Shown piece by piece: positions 6,413 to 12,965 of a stretch of DNA of 24,529 nucleotides. This stretch comes from VGKP01 sp964578345 (GTDB lineage Archaea > Nanobdellota > Nanobdellia > Pacearchaeales > GW2011-AR1). Both the position numbers and the translations under genes were made by a program. The stretch spans positions 1-24,529 of the forward strand of contig CAZOCP010000009.1 of the NCBI GenBank assembly GCA_964578345.1. The letters are read 5' to 3'. Every line of letters begins with the position of its first letter. Position 1 is the stretch's first letter. The notes under the pieces are model-generated. The model was not told where the DNA came from. It saw only the letters and a program-made list of their open reading frames with translations, and did no database searches.

Positions 6413-6485
6413 AGCCCTGTCGTATAGCGGTCAAGTATACAGGACTCTGGCTCCTGCGACCCAGGTTCGAATCCTGGCAGGGCTA
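6413..6485 (+). tRNA. tRNA-Gln (anticodon CTG)
   Basis: Acceptor AGCCCTG/CAGGGCT, D-stem GTAT/ATAC, anticodon stem CAGGA/TCCTG with loop CTCTGGC, T-stem CCAGG/CCTGG with loop TTCGAAT, discriminator A. The A1-U72 pair is characteristic of archaeal tRNA-Gln. A TATA-like ATATTTAAAAC lies about 30 nt upstream. Confidence 0.95.
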
Positions 6486-6500
6486 TAAGAAATAAAAAAA

Positions 6501-6510
6501 CTTAAATACT
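6501..6510 (+). promoter_or_regulatory. TATA box of the EF-Tu-domain-like gene
   Basis: CTTAAATACT, centred about 25 nt before the ATG at 6530. It predicts a leaderless message. Confidence 0.5.
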
Positions 6511-6529
6511 AGTTATTATTAATATTTGT

Positions 6530-6769
6530 ATGAAAGTGGGCATGGTATCAAATTATTATAAACATGTAAAAGTAGCTGCAATAAAACTAACAAAACCTTT
6601 AAATCTAGGTGACAAAATACAAATTAAAGGGGGCAATGCAGAATTTGAACAAATAATTAATAGCATGCAAATCAACAAAAAATCAGTAAATAAAGCCAAA
6701 TCTGGTGATGAAGTAGGTATAATTGTTTCTCAAAAAGTAAGAAAAGGATACGAAGTTTTTAAGAAATAA
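6530..6769 (+). CDS. Stand-alone EF-Tu domain II-like beta-barrel protein
   Basis: 79 aa. The pattern VKVAAIKLTKPLNLGDKIQI then GGNAEFEQIINSMQI and KAKSGDEVGIIV is that of domain II of translational GTPases, where G-D-x-I and A-x-x-G-D-x-V-G mark barrel turns. There is no GTPase domain. Short proteins of this type are annotated in archaea as elongation-factor-like, and a similar barrel occurs at the C-terminus of U32 peptidases. It may bind RNA or a ribosomal partner, but the function is unknown. It sits alone between two tRNA genes on the same strand. Confidence 0.8.
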   Translation: MKVGMVSNYYKHVKVAAIKLTKPLNLGDKIQIKGGNAEFEQIINSMQINKKSVNKAKSGDEVGIIVSQKVRKGYEVFKK

Positions 6770-6807
6770 AGCAAAATCTTTTAAACTCTATCTTCTATAA
6801 TCATAAA

Positions 6808-6978
6808 GCTCTCATAGTCTAGTGGTCAAGGACAGCGCCCTCTCGTATATGCCAAGAGTTAAATCGTTGAGATAATACTCTTAGTCCTTCTTAGGACAAG
6901 CTTTGTTTTTTAACATTGCCTGTTTTTCTCAGGCAATGGAGAACGGCGCAGACCCGGGTTCAAATCCCGGTGGGGGCA
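6808..6978 (+). tRNA. tRNA-Glu (anticodon CTC) with a long intron
   Basis: Acceptor GCTCTCA (6808-6814) pairs with TGGGGGC (6971-6977) using several G-U pairs. D-stem GTCT/GGAC, anticodon stem GCGCC (6835-6839)/GGCGC (6945-6949), T-stem CCGGG/CCCGG. The anticodon loop is C-T-CTC-G then an insertion of about 98 nt (about 6846-6943), then C and the 3' half. This is position 37/38, the canonical archaeal intron site. TCTC (6841-6844) can pair with GAGA (6939-6942), the core of a bulge-helix-bulge. Removing the insert leaves a 73-nt tRNA. The intron itself contains AAGAGT/ACTCTT and CATTGCCT/AGGCAATG hairpins. The exact splice sites are approximate. Confidence 0.85.
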
Positions 6979-6997
6979 TGGAACTAAAAAGTTCACT

Positions 6998-7390
6998 TTG
7001 GGGGGAGTAAGATTAGTTGACTGGGATAATACTCCTACGTTATTAGTTGAGAATATCTATGCGAATGAATGGAGGGATGATTATGGTGTTGTTTTATTAG
7101 GAAGTCTTGCTGATAAAGCTGCTGCAATAAATGAAGAAACTGGAAAAGAAGTTAGAATTGCTGTTCCATATCACTCTGGATATGATGCTCACGATACAAA
7201 TATCCAAGTAAAAAACGCCTTAGAAAGATTTAGTAGTCAATATAAAGTTTATATTCATGAAGATAAGATAAATGTAACTCCTGCTCAAAGTAAGAACAAA
7301 TTTGAATATTGGGACTGCGGGCCCGGGAAAGTAACTAGCGGTTCTAGTGTTTCATTTGATGTAAAATATCTAAGATTTGGAGAAGAATAA
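6998..7390 (+). CDS. Orphan ORF after tRNA-Glu, unknown function
   Basis: About 130 aa, beginning with a TTG at 6998 only 20 nt past the tRNA. No ATG occurs later in the frame and no TATA box stands before it, so the start is uncertain or the gene has lost its 5' end. The product looks genuinely coding: LVDWDNTPTLLVENIYANEW, then VVLLGSLADKAAAINEETGK, VRIAVPYHSG and a strand-rich tail ending SVSFDVKYLRFGEE. It reads like a small soluble alpha/beta domain. I recognise no family. Its place against a tRNA 3' end would suit integrated DNA, but I find no repeated tRNA tail downstream. Confidence 0.55.
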   Translation: MGGVRLVDWDNTPTLLVENIYANEWRDDYGVVLLGSLADKAAAINEETGKEVRIAVPYHSGYDAHDTNIQVKNALERFSSQYKVYIHEDKINVTPAQSKNKFEYWDCGPGKVTSGSSVSFDVKYLRFGEE

Positions 7391-7505
7391 AATACAAAGT
7401 GGACAATATTTTCTGATGTTTTAGAAATCAGACACCGTTAACTTAACAATGCAGCTCAAAAGAAGGATTTAAAATATGATTTATTGCTTGAATTGTTATT
7501 CTCTC

Positions 7506-7547
7506 TTAGAGAATGAGCAATCGGCGGAAAAATAACTCATTCTCTAA
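7506..7547. repeat. 12-bp inverted repeat in an AT-rich gap
   Basis: TTAGAGAATGAG (7506-7517) and its perfect complement (7536-7547) are separated by 18 nt containing the only GC-rich patch (CGGCGG) of the gap. The 408-bp gap 7391-7798 also has a 6-bp hairpin TCTGAT/ATCAGA at 7412-7432, which may end the orphan ORF transcript, and the disA TATA box. I see nothing else in it. Confidence 0.5.
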
Positions 7548-7770
7548 ATTAATAACAAAGATTATATCATCGTTAGCTAAAAATGATAGCAAATTAATGT
7601 AATTATTATAATCAAAATATAAAAAATAATTGTAAATATTCTTGCCAATTTTTTCCTTTCATAATACTAAATACAATTAAACTTAAAATTATAATATAAT
7701 TACATAACAAAAACTAAAAATTTCTCGTAAAATATCAGGACAGTGTACACTAAAGAAATATCACAAAGAC

Positions 7771-7777
7771 TTAAATA
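7771..7777 (+). promoter_or_regulatory. TATA box of disA
   Basis: TTAAATA, centred about 25 nt before the disA ATG at 7799. A leaderless transcript is predicted. Confidence 0.5.
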
Positions 7778-7798
7778 CTTCAGCTAATAATAAAAAAT

Positions 7799-8869
7799 AT
7801 GGGGGAGGAAAAAGAGGTGCAGAAAAAGATATTGCAGATTGGCCAAACGCAGAATAAAGTATCTGAAGAAGAATTTTTCAATATATTAAAAACAGTCGCT
7901 CCCGGAACCAATTTAAGAAATGCTTTGGACGGTACTCTTAAAGTCGGAAAGGGAGCCCTGATAGTAGTAGAAAATGAGAAACTGATTCCTTTAATAGACG
8001 GAGGATTTAGAATAAACTGCAGATTCACTCATCAAAGACTAATTGAACTCACAAAAATGGATGGAGCCATAGTTCTCTCAAGAGACATGAAAAAAATAAA
8101 TTATGCTAATGTCCAATTAGTCCCTGACAGCAGGATAAAAACAGCAGAAACTGGTACAAGACACAAATCCGCGGAGCGCACAGCTAAACAAGCAGAAAAC
8201 CTTGTAATCGCAATATCTGAAAGAAGACACGAAATTAATATTTACTATAAAAATATAAAATACCATCTAAAACAAACTGATGAAATTCTAAGAAAAGCAA
8301 ATCTTAATATCAGCTTAATTGAAAAACAAAGAGAGTCTTTTGACAAGAATATAGAAAAATTAAACAGGCTGGAAATAAGGAATTACCCTAGCTTTTATCA
8401 AGCAGTTTTGGCAATGCAAAAAGGAAGGCTAATACAAAAAATAACAGAAGAAGTCAAGAAATATATTGTAGAGCTCGGAACAGAAGGAACAACCATAAAA
8501 ACAAGATTAAAAGAGCTTATTGCTGGAGTTGATAAAGAAGTTAATTTTATTATAAAAGATTACACTCGTCTGGATGTAAAAAAATCAAAAATGTTATTAG
8601 AATCATTGTCATATGAAGAGCTTCTCGATATGGACAACATCACGCATGCGCTCGCATATGAAAATAACCAGCAAGTTTTCCCAATAAAAGGATGGCGCAT
8701 CCTATCCAAAACATCTCTTCCAGAAGTTGATATAGCAAAACTTCTAAAAGAAAAAGATAGCTTAGGAGAAGTAATCCACACTAACGCAAAAACGTATTTA
8801 GAGATTATCGGAGAGAACAAAGCCAAAACATTAAAAGAGGAAATAGAAAAAATTAAGCTGAACTACTGA
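7799..8869 (+). CDS. disA: Diadenylate cyclase DisA (full-length, with HhH tail)
   Basis: 356 aa, close to the roughly 360 aa of bacterial DisA. It condenses two ATP into cyclic di-AMP. Order of parts: DAC domain (about 20-140) with the catalytic DGA (88-90) and the ATP-binding segment ETGTRHKSAERTAKQ (117-131), an alpha-helical spine (about 145-290), and a C-terminal part with the DisA-typical PIKGWRIL and a helix-hairpin-helix-like EIIGENKAKTLKEEI that would bind branched DNA. Two departures: the usual RHR triad reads RHK, and the first glycine of the HhH hairpin is replaced. Most archaeal c-di-AMP synthases I know of are the DacZ type without the HhH tail, so a bacterial-style DisA here suggests transfer or an under-recognised archaeal group. 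Confidence 0.9.
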   Translation: MGEEKEVQKKILQIGQTQNKVSEEEFFNILKTVAPGTNLRNALDGTLKVGKGALIVVENEKLIPLIDGGFRINCRFTHQRLIELTKMDGAIVLSRDMKKINYANVQLVPDSRIKTAETGTRHKSAERTAKQAENLVIAISERRHEINIYYKNIKYHLKQTDEILRKANLNISLIEKQRESFDKNIEKLNRLEIRNYPSFYQAVLAMQKGRLIQKITEEVKKYIVELGTEGTTIKTRLKELIAGVDKEVNFIIKDYTRLDVKKSKMLLESLSYEELLDMDNITHALAYENNQQVFPIKGWRILSKTSLPEVDIAKLLKEKDSLGEVIHTNAKTYLEIIGENKAKTLKEEIEKIKLNY

Positions 8870-9664
8870 TTAAAAACGCAGTTTCCCCTTCTGCCAATCT
8901 CTTATTATCATTAAAGAAGTCTTTAGTTCATCTACTTCTGCTCCTTTTTTTAGAAATCCTCGTCTTTTTCCAATAATCTCAAGTAAATCATTGGCTTCAA
9001 GCTCTAAATCTTTAATAGTTAAACTATAATGGTTCTGAAGAGAAAGAGGATATTCATTCAAAAATAATTTAATAATATCACAAGCTAATTTCTCCGGATT
9101 TTTCAGCTTCTCAGGATATTTCGCCCCAATAAGTACGAGACGCTCTTCTCGGTCCTGTAAAGGAATAACTCCTGGTGAGTCTAAGATGCGCAGGCTTCCT
9201 GCTTTAATCCACTGAATACCTCTAGTAGTTCCGGGCTTATCAGCAACCCGCGCTTTCGCACTCCTCGCAATAGTATTAATCAATGCAGACTTTCCTACAT
9301 TAGGATACCCTACAACTCCTATTTTAGGATAATTCTTACCGAGCTTTTTGCCCAAAATATGCAAAACTCTCCGCAATTCCCTCACACCTATATTTTCAGT
9401 TGCAGAAACAAGAAAATAATCAGGATATTTCATCTTCAAAGATTTCACAGCTTTAGAAGAAAGCAAGTCAACTCGATTAAACACATTCACCATAGATTTT
9501 CCATCTCTCTTAATCATTTCCAAAACTTCCTTATTCTTGGACAGTTCTGGATTGCGAGCATCAGCTAAAAGAATTAAAATATCAGATTTATTTATAACTT
9601 CCCCAACTAAACGCCAAAAATACATAAATATCAAAGGAAAAACTGCCTTATAAGCATTCCTCAC
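8870..9664 (-). CDS. Circularly permuted GTPase, YlqF/RbgA family
   Basis: 264 aa. G motifs occur in the permuted order G4-G5-G1-G2-G3: NRVD (63-66), VSAT (86-89), GYPNVGKS (119-126), PGTTRG (144-149), DSPG (162-165). This order defines the YlqF/RbgA/Nog2 group, which acts in large-subunit assembly. Asn-Arg in G4 replaces the commoner Asn-Lys. The frame opens with GTG at 9664, overlapping the preceding gene's stop as GTGA. The ATG at codon 14 (9625), giving MYFWRLVGEVINKSD, matches the usual family N-terminus better and may be the true start. It converges with disA and its stop abuts the disA stop exactly. Confidence 0.9.
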   Translation of the reverse strand: MRNAYKAVFPLIFMYFWRLVGEVINKSDILILLADARNPELSKNKEVLEMIKRDGKSMVNVFNRVDLLSSKAVKSLKMKYPDYFLVSATENIGVRELRRVLHILGKKLGKNYPKIGVVGYPNVGKSALINTIARSAKARVADKPGTTRGIQWIKAGSLRILDSPGVIPLQDREERLVLIGAKYPEKLKNPEKLACDIIKLFLNEYPLSLQNHYSLTIKDLELEANDLLEIIGKRRGFLKKGAEVDELKTSLMIIRDWQKGKLRF

Positions 9665-9921
9665 TCAGAAAAGCCAATTTGCCTTTCCTTTAGAGCAAAA
9701 TAGCAATTTTTGTCCAAAAAATAGATGTCAACCGCCCCCCCATTTTCTGTTTTAACATTATTACGAATAGTATAAAATAATCCATTAAAAGATTGTCCGC
9801 AAAAATAACAGTATCCATTAATCTTAATTGGGATATTTTCTAAAAAAGAGTTATCCTGGACAAGTAGATTTCGCAACTCAGATTTATTCACCTCATATCT
9901 CTTGCCTATCTTTACTTGCAT
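9661..9921 (-). CDS. Small CxxC protein upstream of the GTPase
   Basis: 86 aa. An N-terminal KIGKRYEVNKSELRNLL segment is followed by GYCYFCGQSF, a CxxC pair at about residues 37-40, and later a lone cysteine in DKNCYF. A single CxxC with one extra Cys could bind a metal in a dimer or be a redox pair. I recognise no family. Its stop overlaps the GTG of the GTPase gene by 4 nt, so the two are likely translated from one message and may share a role around the ribosome. That link is inference. Confidence 0.65.
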   Translation of the reverse strand: MQVKIGKRYEVNKSELRNLLVQDNSFLENIPIKINGYCYFCGQSFNGLFYTIRNNVKTENGGAVDIYFLDKNCYFALKERQIGFSE

Positions 9922-9932
9922 AAAATTAGATT

Positions 9933-10021
9933 ATATAGTGGTGGACTGAAATAACTTACCACGAAAACCACCACTATATTCGCGGGACTCAAATGGAATG
10001 GTTAAATATTTGAGTCCTGCG
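9933..10021. repeat. Tandem palindromes between divergent genes
   Basis: Two adjacent inverted repeats are separated by 1 nt. The first is a 12-bp perfect stem ATATAGTGGTGG (9933-9944) with 9968-9979. The second is a 14-bp stem with one G-U pair, CGCGGGACTCAAAT (9981-9994) with ATTTGAGTCCTGCG (10008-10021). They fill the divergent intergenic region between the CxxC gene and eL41 and could be a structured RNA, a binding site or the ends of a small mobile element. Confidence 0.6.
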
Positions 10022-10053
10022 CTATAGAATCCTTTAATAAAAGTTTCGCAAGC

Positions 10054-10060
10054 TTTATAA
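10054..10060 (+). promoter_or_regulatory. TATA box of eL41
   Basis: TTTATAA, centred 26 nt before the ATG at 10083. This supports the longer eL41 start as a leaderless message rather than the internal ATG at 10122. Confidence 0.55.
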
Positions 10061-10082
10061 ACAAAAAAATTTATAATATTAG

Positions 10083-10199
10083 ATGAAACGTTCATCACGC
10101 CGTTGGAAAAAGAAAGGACAAATGCGGTGGAAATGGCAGCGCAAGCGCCTGAAAAAAGAAAAGCGGCGCCGTAAAATGCATAGAATGCGCGCGGCTTAA
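10083..10199 (+). CDS. rpl41e: Ribosomal protein eL41
   Basis: 38 aa, 20 of them Arg or Lys: MKRSSRRWKKKGQ, then MRWKWQRKRLKKEKRR and RKMHRMRAA. The MRWKW block followed by an unbroken basic helix is the hallmark of eL41, the smallest ribosomal protein, which bridges the two subunits. The archaeal form has the extra N-terminal segment K-R-x-x-R-x-W-K-K-K-G seen here, while the eukaryotic protein begins near the internal Met (10122). The TATA position agrees with the upstream start. The gene is richer in G and C than its surroundings because of its arginine codons, and short enough to be missed by gene callers. Confidence 0.9.
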   Translation: MKRSSRRWKKKGQMRWKWQRKRLKKEKRRRKMHRMRAA

Positions 10200-10232
10200 G
10201 GCTTAAAGCACAGCTTAAAATTTCCTAGTCTA

Positions 10233-10952
10233 TTAAATATCTCGCACAGGCTCAATAGGACCCCCTGTCTGAATCGGGATCGGGACGTACGGAGCGCAAT
10301 AAGGCTCTCCGTCTGGATGACTTGCACATTTCCCGCAGCATATTTTATAATCTACAAATGATTCTCTGCCTTCACACAAACTTTCTCCATCTTTGCAAGA
10401 ATTAGCGCTGCAGACAAAAATACTAACTTTGTAACTGCCAAGAAAAGTATCGACTGTTGTTGATTTATCTAGGCATTCTTGATTAACACCGCAGCAATTT
10501 GATGTCTTATCCCAACTTCCTGCATTCGCCGGACACGGAGTTGTTCCAGGAGTGCACTTATGTTCCTTAAATGGCAGACAGAATCCTATATTATCCTCCC
10601 CGGTAGTCTTGCACTGCTCAGTTTTCCTGTCACAGCATGTATTCCCGCAATTAACTTGAGTTTTTTTATTGCACTTCTTATCGCAGAAAAATACTCCCAA
10701 AACCTCCTCTCCATCACTTCCCGGAGGACAGCATTTCTCGCCTTTAAAACAACTATCTCCTTTATAACAGCATGTTCCTCCGCATTTTGTGGATCCTGCA
10801 GGAAAGCTCTCATCAGTGCAAATTCCTTTATCACCATAAGCGCTATTGGGTGCCGGAGAAAAATCAATATATGGTCGGTAAAACAATAAATAAAAAGCAA
10901 AAAAAAGTATAATTAAAAAAATTCCTATAATATAAAAATTTGAATTTTTCAT
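10233..10952 (-). CDS. Membrane-anchored cysteine-rich surface protein
   Basis: 239 aa. An N-terminal membrane anchor (about 6-26, FYIIGIFLIILFFAFYLLFY) is followed by an extracellular domain with 26 cysteines, including five CC pairs. The spacing recurs: CGGTCCYKGDSC, CGNTCCDRKTEQC, then SNCCGVNQEC and YKICCGKC, each a C-x(3-8)-CC-x(5-6)-C unit. This resembles granulin-like or knottin-like disulfide modules, but I cannot assign a family. An even cysteine count suggests a fully disulfide-bonded fold. The DsbA-like protein at 21845 is a candidate catalyst. A TATA box (minus strand, about 10974-10983) lies about 26 nt before the start. Confidence 0.75.
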   Translation of the reverse strand: MKNSNFYIIGIFLIILFFAFYLLFYRPYIDFSPAPNSAYGDKGICTDESFPAGSTKCGGTCCYKGDSCFKGEKCCPPGSDGEEVLGVFFCDKKCNKKTQVNCGNTCCDRKTEQCKTTGEDNIGFCLPFKEHKCTPGTTPCPANAGSWDKTSNCCGVNQECLDKSTTVDTFLGSYKVSIFVCSANSCKDGESLCEGRESFVDYKICCGKCASHPDGEPYCAPYVPIPIQTGGPIEPVRDI

Positions 10953-11128
10953 AAATTAAATAATATAGGCAGGTATTTAAAAATATGCACACTCTGAGTT
11001 GTAAAGTAAACGGCACCTACTAACGTCGCAACTTTACGAAGTTCAATTTTCCTCATGTAGCAAAATTTTGAGGCAACCCGCAAAAATCCGATAGAGCTAA
11101 AAAAATTTCGAGGAGAAAAACTTCTTTT

Positions 11129-11197
11129 AATCCTTGTTAGGCGTCCTGAACGAAGTGAAAGCCCGCAGGGCGTGGCAAGGATTTATGAAGTAAATCC
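11129..11197. other. Structured segment in a 316-bp gene-free stretch
   Basis: AATCCTTG (11129-11136) pairs with CAAGGATT (11176-11183), enclosing CGTCCTG (11142-11148)/CAGGGCG (11166-11172). GGATTTA (11179-11185) can instead pair with TAAATCC (11191-11197), so two foldings compete over 11179-11183. The wider stretch 10953-11268 has further imperfect inverted repeats (GTAAAGT/ACTTTAC near 11002-11035) and no open frame. I see no RNase P or SRP RNA signature. It could be a non-coding RNA or a decayed mobile element. Confidence 0.4.
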
Positions 11198-11268
11198 GCA
11201 GAGTAAAAATGGCGAGCGTAAAAATTAGTCAGTAGTTAAGGTTGGGGTCAGTATTAGTTTAAGTTTAG

Positions 11269-12342
11269 TTATTTTTTCTTGGCTAAAGCTTCTTCAATTT
11301 TATCAACGCATTTAGCCACGTCTTTTTTAATATCGCTTTCCCAAAGAACAAGATAAGTCCAAGAGTAGTTGTCTACTGTTTTAATATAAGCTTCTTTGGA
11401 TTTATCTCTATTTATCCCCTTGATTTGATGTTTATGTAGTTTCTTACCTGCATATTTAATTGGATTTCCGTGCCAGAAATCCCCATAAACTTCAACAATA
11501 ACTTTTTGTTTAGGAAAACAAAAATCACACATAAACTTGTTCATAAATCTGTATTGATGAATAAAGTCTTTGCCTTCTTTGTAATCCCGTTTTATTAATT
11601 CTTCTTTTATTTGTCTTTCAGGTTTTGTATTTGATTGTTTTGGAAATGATCCTGATTGGTACATCTTCAGAGTATTTTCTCTTAAAAGTTGCCTTATTTT
11701 TGGATTTGATAATCTAATTTTTTGCTTTTCAGCCATCTTCCTTAAGATTTCAGGATGAGAAGCATAAGTTTTTTTGAGAGATAAACTCACTTTCTTTCTT
11801 ATTTCAGGGTTAGCCATTTGTTCTTTATGAGATTTACTCCATCTTTCCAAAAGTTCTTTTGAATATACGCCCGTCTTGCCTTTATGCCAAGGGATAATCC
11901 CCCTCTTTCCGCCAATTTGTTTTCCCAATCTTTTTGCTTCCAACATCCCTTTTTTAGTTGTCTCACTTATCTTTCTTCTTGTTTCTTCAGGGATTATTTT
12001 TCCTTTTTGAGCCTCACTTATCTTTCTTCTTGTTTCTTTGCTGACTTTATGCCCTTTCATCTTAAGACTAAATTTTTTAATTGCTTCTTCGCTTCGTTTT
12101 TTGCCTTTATGACTCAAACTCATTTTTTCTCTTATTTCAGGATTGGCTAATAATGTTCTCTGGTATGTTGCTTTTTGTTTTTCTATTGTTTCCTTAGAAG
12201 GAGATATTCCTTTATTCCAAGCAGTTTGTCCTTTATGAATTTGGCTATGCCTTTTTCTAAGTTCGGGATTTGCCCAAACTTTTTTTTGAATTTCTCTGTT
12301 TCTCATTTTCTGTTCTTCTGTCATCTTTAAGCCTTTTTTCAT
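11269..12342 (-). CDS. NUMOD3-repeat protein with Vsr-like endonuclease domain
   Basis: 357 aa. The first two thirds carry repeated basic units of the NUMOD3 type (SHKGKKRSEEAIKKFSLKMK, SKETRRKISEAQKGK, PEETRRKISETTKKG, plus several ANPEIRKK-like units), which bind DNA in homing endonucleases. The C-terminal domain (about 240-350) has HQYRF, CDFCFPKQKVIVEVYGDFWH, RDKSKEAYI and LVLWESDI, the plan of Vsr-like nucleases and of the related EDxHD homing endonucleases. It probably nicks or cuts DNA and promotes its own spread. No intron or intein surrounds it, so it is free-standing. It lies 14 nt downstream of the putative lipoprotein gene on the same strand. Confidence 0.8.
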   Translation of the reverse strand: MKKGLKMTEEQKMRNREIQKKVWANPELRKRHSQIHKGQTAWNKGISPSKETIEKQKATYQRTLLANPEIREKMSLSHKGKKRSEEAIKKFSLKMKGHKVSKETRRKISEAQKGKIIPEETRRKISETTKKGMLEAKRLGKQIGGKRGIIPWHKGKTGVYSKELLERWSKSHKEQMANPEIRKKVSLSLKKTYASHPEILRKMAEKQKIRLSNPKIRQLLRENTLKMYQSGSFPKQSNTKPERQIKEELIKRDYKEGKDFIHQYRFMNKFMCDFCFPKQKVIVEVYGDFWHGNPIKYAGKKLHKHQIKGINRDKSKEAYIKTVDNYSWTYLVLWESDIKKDVAKCVDKIEEALAKKK

Positions 12343-12356
12343 TTAAACAAAAATAC

Positions 12357-12728
12357 TTATTTAATTTCTATTATTTCAGCCAAATTTTTTGCAACGCGGT
12401 GCATATAAAGCATTTCTTGCCTAGATGGATTCTTATAATTCAAGCCGTGCATATTTAAAATTATTCTTTCATTTTTTAGTATTTCTGGACATTTTTGATT
12501 TTTATAACGTCTTTCAATAAACTCTCTTTCACTTTCATTTACATCATCAAGATCTAGATTTATAACATAATTTTTTAATCTCATTCTTTCTTCAACTGTT
12601 TTTGGAGAGAATGAAACTATTGCTTTTTCAAATTTGCTTAGAGAATTATATTCTTTCTGGTTTGATTTACATCCTTCAAGGATTATGGATATTCCTAATA
12701 AAAGCGATATTGATGTTTGGTTTTTCAT
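12357..12728 (-). CDS. Putative lipoprotein of unknown function
   Basis: 123 aa. The N-terminus has a short charged region, a hydrophobic stretch (SISLLLGISIIL) and a lipobox-like LEGC with C20, so the mature protein may be lipid-anchored at the cell surface. The rest is charged and helical (SPKTVEERMRLKNYVINLDL, NESEREFIERRYKNQ). The E at lipobox position -2 is uncommon, which lowers confidence in lipidation. I recognise no family. It lies just upstream of the Vsr-like endonuclease gene and may share its promoter. Confidence 0.55.
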   Translation of the reverse strand: MKNQTSISLLLGISIILEGCKSNQKEYNSLSKFEKAIVSFSPKTVEERMRLKNYVINLDLDDVNESEREFIERRYKNQKCPEILKNERIILNMHGLNYKNPSRQEMLYMHRVAKNLAEIIEIK

Positions 12729-12831
12729 ACTTTTTCTAAAAATAACCCATATTTAAATTTTTCTATCTTGTCATCACTTCTTAGTTTCTTTTGAAATAAT
12801 TTTAATACTGGTTAATTTCAACTTGTTATAG

Positions 12832-12869
12832 AAACTGCATTTTATCTTTAGCCTAAAAACATGCAGTTT
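12832..12869. repeat. 9-bp inverted repeat upstream of rfcS
   Basis: AAACTGCAT (12832-12840) and ATGCAGTTT (12861-12869), 20 nt apart, lie between the divergent lipoprotein gene and rfcS. They are about 65 nt before the rfcS TATA box. A regulator site or a small structured RNA are both possible. Confidence 0.35.
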
Positions 12870-12934
12870 TCGTTCAGATAAATTTCTAGACGATATTGAG
12901 GTTTACTTTCAACAGAACTTTTTGTATACAAATC

Positions 12935-12943
12935 TTTATAAAA
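12935..12943 (+). promoter_or_regulatory. TATA box of rfcS
   Basis: TTTATAAAA, centred about 27 nt before the rfcS ATG at 12966. A transcript starting at or next to the ATG is predicted. Confidence 0.6.
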
Positions 12944-12965
12944 AGCATATTCAACAACAAGACGT

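Noticed and set aside
6808..7390. Integrated element with a tRNA attachment site
   Set aside because: No duplicate of the tRNA-Glu 3' end and no integrase gene occur in the window; kept only as a possibility for the orphan ORF.
10560..10900. Overlapping frames on both strands inside the cysteine-rich gene
   Set aside because: Shadow frames of a gene whose cysteine pattern and membrane anchor are clear in the chosen frame.
10953..11268. RNase P RNA or SRP RNA
   Set aside because: The conserved RNase P blocks (such as GAGGAAAGUC and ACAGAA) and the SRP GGAA-loop helix 8 are not found on either strand.
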